Shown here: positions 60,765 through 64,000 of the stretch, piece by piece
Layout of the letters: every line of letters starts with the position of its first letter
Position numbering within the stretch: the first letter of the stretch is position 1
Source: an uncultured Desulfobacterium sp.
GTDB lineage: Bacteria; Desulfobacterota; DSM-4660; Desulfatiglandales; Desulfatiglandaceae
Direction: 5' to 3'
Assembly: GCA_900258555.1 (NCBI GenBank)
Contig: LT984854.1
Span: forward strand, 608,195 to 672,194
Length of the DNA: 64,000 bases
Program-made: the position numbers and the translations under genes
The notes under the pieces: model-generated
Databases searched by the model: none
Told to the model about the DNA's origin: nothing
The model's input: only the letters and a program-made list of their open reading frames with translations

Positions 60765-61214
60765 ATGGATCAATTCAGGACACTGGTTGTAGATGATGAA
60801 GAGGATTTTTTGGTCACACTGGTCAACAGGCTTAAAAAGAGAGACATTGATGCAGCAGGGGTTAAAAGCGGCGAGGAGGCCCTGGACCTGGTAAAGAAGA
60901 AACTCTACGATGTAATCATCATGGACATCAAGATGCCCGGCGGCATGGACGGCATTGAGGCGTTACGAGAGATCAAGAAGATTCAGCCCCTTGTCGAGGT
61001 CATACTGCTTACCGGGCATGGTTCTGTTGAGTCCAGCATCGAGGGAATGAAACTGGGGGCCTTTGATTATCTGATGAAACCCATAAAGCTTGAAGAATTG
61101 ATTCCCAAGATGGCCGAGGCCTTTGAAAAGAAGAATTCCCACGAGCAAAAAATAAGAACCGCAAGGATAAAAGAGTTGATGCGCTCGCCTCTGAGGGTGC
61201 TCAATGAGCCATGA
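60765..61214 (+). CDS. Single-domain response regulator (paralogue B)
   Basis: 149 residues, same length as the protein at 58685 and largely the same sequence: MDQFRTLVVDDEEDF, IIMDIKMPGGMDGIEAL, ILLTGHGS, LMKPIK and the RIKELMRSPLRVL tail. A recent tandem duplication is the simplest explanation. GACAGGAGGG precedes the ATG. It is the receiver closest to the kinase at 61319. Confidence 0.9.
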   Translation: MDQFRTLVVDDEEDFLVTLVNRLKKRDIDAAGVKSGEEALDLVKKKLYDVIIMDIKMPGGMDGIEALREIKKIQPLVEVILLTGHGSVESSIEGMKLGAFDYLMKPIKLEELIPKMAEAFEKKNSHEQKIRTARIKELMRSPLRVLNEP

Positions 61215-61318
61215 GCGAGACATGCGGAATTTAAATGATGATCTGTCTTCATTCGAAAGACAATGGTTAAAAGCGCAGTCGAAGTTGTTTCGTGGGCCCT
61301 CGGCCCGGAAAGATTAAA

Positions 61319-62980
61319 ATGACAGATTCACGTTATAAAAAGCTCCAAAGGATTTACGTAGTTGTCATCCTGCTCGTTTCTTTTACGCCTTTGTTCCTAC
61401 TTGGCGGCATAATGTATTATCAGGTCTCCAAGACCTATAGAACAAAAATAGAGGAGCAGATCAGGTACAGAGTTATTTCCCAAGCAGACACCATTGACCT
61501 GTTCCTGAAGGAACGCACCGCCATCCTGGCCGCCATCGCTGATACTGTAAGTTTTAATCAGATAATTAATGAAAAGACCCTCCTGAAGACATTTGAACTC
61601 ATAAACTTGAGGGCCGGCGCATTTGTTGATCTGGGCGTAATTGATCAGACAGGTCAACACCGGGCATATGTGGGTCCCTATGATCTTAAGGGCTTGAATT
61701 ATTATAACCAACCCTGGTTCGGCGAGGTGATGGCCAAGGGTTTATATGTGAGCGATGTATTTACCGGATTCAGGGCCTTTCCCCATTTCATCATAGCCAT
61801 TCGACGTCAGGAAGACAAGAATAGCTGGATTCTGAGGGCGACCATTGATCCTGATATTTTTGCGGCTATCGTACGTTCGGCCCAGATCGGAAAGACCGGG
61901 GATGCCTTTCTTGTCAATAAGGAAGGACTGTTTCAGACGACCCCCCGCTTTTCAGGCGGCATCCTTGGAAAATCGGATATTGATCCCACAGCATATGGGG
62001 GATTGACTACAATAAATGAAGAGATCAACAGCAAGGGGGAAAAGCGGCTGACTGCTGGCAGATGGCTCAAGAACAAGACCTGGCTTTTGATTGTCAGCCA
62101 GGATGTATCAGAAGAAATGGGGAGCTTGCTTAAGACCAGAAACCAGGAAATAGCGATCATTCTTATGGGGAGCATCTTAATCATTCTTACAACGGTGATT
62201 ACTACCAGGTACACGGTATCTAAGCTAAAAAACGCGGATGCAAGGATGAATGAATTAAACGCGCAGCTCCTGCAGTCCGACAAACTTGCTGCGTTGGGCA
62301 AGATGGCGGCGGGCGTCGCCCATGAGATAAACAATCCCCTTGCAGTCATCCTGCAGAAGACAGGGTGGATGGAAGACCTCCTTGAAGACGAGGCCTTTCA
62401 GAAAAGTAAAGAAATCGAAGAATACAGGGTGTCTCTTAAAAAAATTGAAGAGCATGTGGAAAGGGCCAGAAAGGTTGTACACAATATGCTGGGTTTTGCC
62501 CGCAAGATGGAGCCCAGGCTTGAAGATGTTGATGTCAATCAGACACTGAAGCAGACAATATCATTGCTCGAAAATTATGCGCGCCTGAATAACATAGAAC
62601 TGAGGGCCATGCTTTCGGCTGATATTCCTATTATCGCCAGTGATCAATCCCAGCTCCAACAGGTATTCTTAAATATCATATCAAATGCCATTGACGCCAT
62701 CGGCAGGGACGGACTGGTAGAGGTTAAAAGCGCGGTAAATCACTCAACCATTGATGTGACCATCTCGGATAATGGCCCCGGCATACCGGAGGAACAGCAG
62801 AAGAGTATTTTTGACCCCTTCTTTACCACCAAACAGACCGGCAAGGGCACCGGTCTGGGTCTGTGGATCACATACAACATTATAGAGAAACTGGGTGGTT
62901 CCATATCCTTTCACAGCGAGACCGGAAAAGGCACTACCTTTACGGTCAAAATCCCCAAGGTCCCGCCTACGGAAAAATAG
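61319..62980 (+). CDS. Cache-domain sensor histidine kinase (paralogue)
   Basis: 553 residues from ATG 61319; GTG 61292 would add nine. Two membrane helices (about 13-35 and 280-300) flank a double-Cache sensor with VGPYDLKGLNYYNQPWF, GLYVSDVFTGFRAFPHFI and TGDAFLVNKEG, matching the kinase at 49259. The core has VAHEINNPLAVI (phospho-His near 339), NIISNAIDAI, DNGPGI and GKGTGLGLWI. It senses an extracytoplasmic ligand, and the likely partners are the receivers just upstream. Confidence 0.9.
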   Translation: MTDSRYKKLQRIYVVVILLVSFTPLFLLGGIMYYQVSKTYRTKIEEQIRYRVISQADTIDLFLKERTAILAAIADTVSFNQIINEKTLLKTFELINLRAGAFVDLGVIDQTGQHRAYVGPYDLKGLNYYNQPWFGEVMAKGLYVSDVFTGFRAFPHFIIAIRRQEDKNSWILRATIDPDIFAAIVRSAQIGKTGDAFLVNKEGLFQTTPRFSGGILGKSDIDPTAYGGLTTINEEINSKGEKRLTAGRWLKNKTWLLIVSQDVSEEMGSLLKTRNQEIAIILMGSILIILTTVITTRYTVSKLKNADARMNELNAQLLQSDKLAALGKMAAGVAHEINNPLAVILQKTGWMEDLLEDEAFQKSKEIEEYRVSLKKIEEHVERARKVVHNMLGFARKMEPRLEDVDVNQTLKQTISLLENYARLNNIELRAMLSADIPIIASDQSQLQQVFLNIISNAIDAIGRDGLVEVKSAVNHSTIDVTISDNGPGIPEEQQKSIFDPFFTTKQTGKGTGLGLWITYNIIEKLGGSISFHSETGKGTTFTVKIPKVPPTEK

Positions 62981-63116
62981 GGTCAAAGAATTAGTTGTTG
63001 AATAGTAAGATAAAGGATTATATTCAGAAACTGTTTGGAAAAAGTAATGGTATTGTTCTTGAGTTGTGAGCAAAATCTGCTGAGTCTTTTGCATGCGACC
63101 ACAATAGGTCCTTAGA

Positions 63117-64000
63117 ATGTGGAATAGAATCAACCTGCGCACCCGCATTTATGTAATCCTGACATCCCTTATCCTCATGACGCTGGCGGGCGGGGTAGTT
63201 ACGGTCTGGTATACCTACCAGATGCAGAGGCTCCTCGAAGATATTACCGGCAAAAACCTTGCCGCCCTGAGGGCGGCGGAAGAACTTGAAATCGCCCTTG
63301 TCAATCAAAAGGGGTTTGTCTCATATTTTTTCCTGGACGGTAATACCGAATGGCTTGAGCGGCTCGGCGAATACCGCCAAAGGTTCCGGGATCGGCTTCA
63401 TGAGGCACGTCAGCTTATCCAAGACAGTCAACAAATGGAGGCCCTTGAGAGGATAGAATCGGAATACCTGAGCTATGTATCTCTAAAGGACCAGGTCATC
63501 ACATATTACCGCGCCGGTTCCAGGGATGAGGGCACAGTCCTTCATCAAAAGGTACGCCATTACTTTTTCAATATACTCGAATTGACAGAGGCCTTCAGAA
63601 ACACCCAAAAAGAAAAGATCAACATCATCAAGGAAGGCAGCCAGAAACAGGCAAAGAAGTTGAGGGTGATCGCCGCAACAGCAGTCATCGCCGTCCTATT
63701 GCTTGGGGTTTTTCTTACATTTATTCTGACCGCACAGATTCTTGGCCCTGTTCGCAGGCTGGCATTGAAGACCGATCCTGAGGCGCTGCCGAATATACCT
63801 GAAGATGAGGTCAAGGCCTTGAGTCGTGGCGTTCGAGGGCTTATGGAAAATATTGACCACAGCCATTCTCAGCTCGAAAGAAGTCAGGAGATACTTTTGC
63901 AGGCGGAAAAAATGGCTATGGTGGGAAAACTGGCGGCTGGGACGGCCCATAGCATAAGGAATCCCCTCACTTCATTGAAGATGAGGCTCTTTTCTCTTTC
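63117..64000 (+). CDS. Sensor histidine kinase with 4-helix sensor, 3' truncated by the window
   Basis: 294 codons open to the window end. Membrane helix 1 is at about 10-33 and helix 2 at about 188-212. The segment between them is all-helical (ALRAAEELEIALVNQKGF, RLHEARQLIQDSQQ), typical of 4HB_MCP-like sensors and unlike the Cache kinases nearby. After a HAMP-like linker the HisKA helix begins (MVGKLAAGTAHSIRNPLTS), where HSIRN replaces the common HEIxN. The HATPase part lies beyond the window. The start is ATG 63117 with no strong ribosome site. Confidence 0.8.
   Translation, partial: MWNRINLRTRIYVILTSLILMTLAGGVVTVWYTYQMQRLLEDITGKNLAALRAAEELEIALVNQKGFVSYFFLDGNTEWLERLGEYRQRFRDRLHEARQLIQDSQQMEALERIESEYLSYVSLKDQVITYYRAGSRDEGTVLHQKVRHYFFNILELTEAFRNTQKEKINIIKEGSQKQAKKLRVIAATAVIAVLLLGVFLTFILTAQILGPVRRLALKTDPEALPNIPEDEVKALSRGVRGLMENIDHSHSQLERSQEILLQAEKMAMVGKLAAGTAHSIRNPLTSLKMRLFSL

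Overview
The window looks like a chromosomal segment of a Desulfobacterota-like (deltaproteobacterial) bacterium. I infer this from the right-hand core: mpl, rpmB, a bifunctional relA/spoT, proS, a DASS carrier with a textbook sigma-54 promoter, and a dense set of Cache histidine kinases with stand-alone receiver proteins. Gene content cannot fix the taxon. Base composition falls visibly from left to right. The first 20 kb are GC-rich with tightly packed, often overlapping plus-strand genes. The middle is mixed, and the core from about 38.9 kb is AT-richer.

1-17,023: distal tail and baseplate module of a contractile (Myoviridae-like) prophage or phage-tail-like particle, cut by the left edge. 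In order: hub protein (gpD type), M15 peptidase, small membrane protein, gpV/gp5 spike, an embedded GT2 glycosyltransferase, coiled-coil membrane protein, PAAR tip, two paralogous Ig-like proteins, a beta-rich protein, gp25/gpW wedge, gpJ, gpI, then tail proteins including a 1197-residue DUF4815 protein and a five-bladed-propeller tip protein. Sheath, tube, tape measure, capsid and integrase are not in view. 17,237-20,083: a four-gene cassette of amidoligase, DUF5049-like protein, class II glutamine amidotransferase and gamma-glutamylcyclotransferase, each overlapping the next by one to four bases.

20,155-36,941: a defence island. A good sigma-70 promoter with a dyad at its start point drives a small HTH protein. 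Next come a SNF2 helicase with C-terminal DUF3883, a TIGR04255 protein, an unknown protein, a protein with conserved GD and CD motifs, a 31-codon mini-ORF, a GIY-YIG-like protein, a DUF1156 DNA methyltransferase and a DUF499 ATPase. Immediately after lies a second unit: Vsr-like nuclease, a cytosolic kinase joining a MORC/Hsp90-like GHKL-S5 module to a histidine kinase, a response regulator with an unusual output domain, and a Dcm-type cytosine methyltransferase. The output domain is recognisably homologous to the stand-alone GD/CD protein 9 kb upstream. I regard this as the most novel observation here. 36,942-38,884 is a junction zone with TTGCGACA repeats, terminators, a DUF4258/MqsA-like toxin-antitoxin pair and a remnant of a Schlafen/AlbA-type ATP-binding gene.

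38,885-47,005: a glycine-zipper lipoprotein, two proteins of unknown function and the housekeeping genes. 47,214-64,000: a signalling region with six receiver proteins lacking output domains, four histidine kinases, a CBS-pair protein and several transport or membrane proteins. A yybP-ykoY (Mn2+) riboswitch precedes a zinc-ribbon gene and a P-type cation ATPase. A shared palindrome, TTTACA-N3-TGTAAA, lies about 120-145 bp upstream of sigma-54 promoters in front of one Cache kinase and of the DASS carrier, suggesting common control by an enhancer-binding regulator outside the window.
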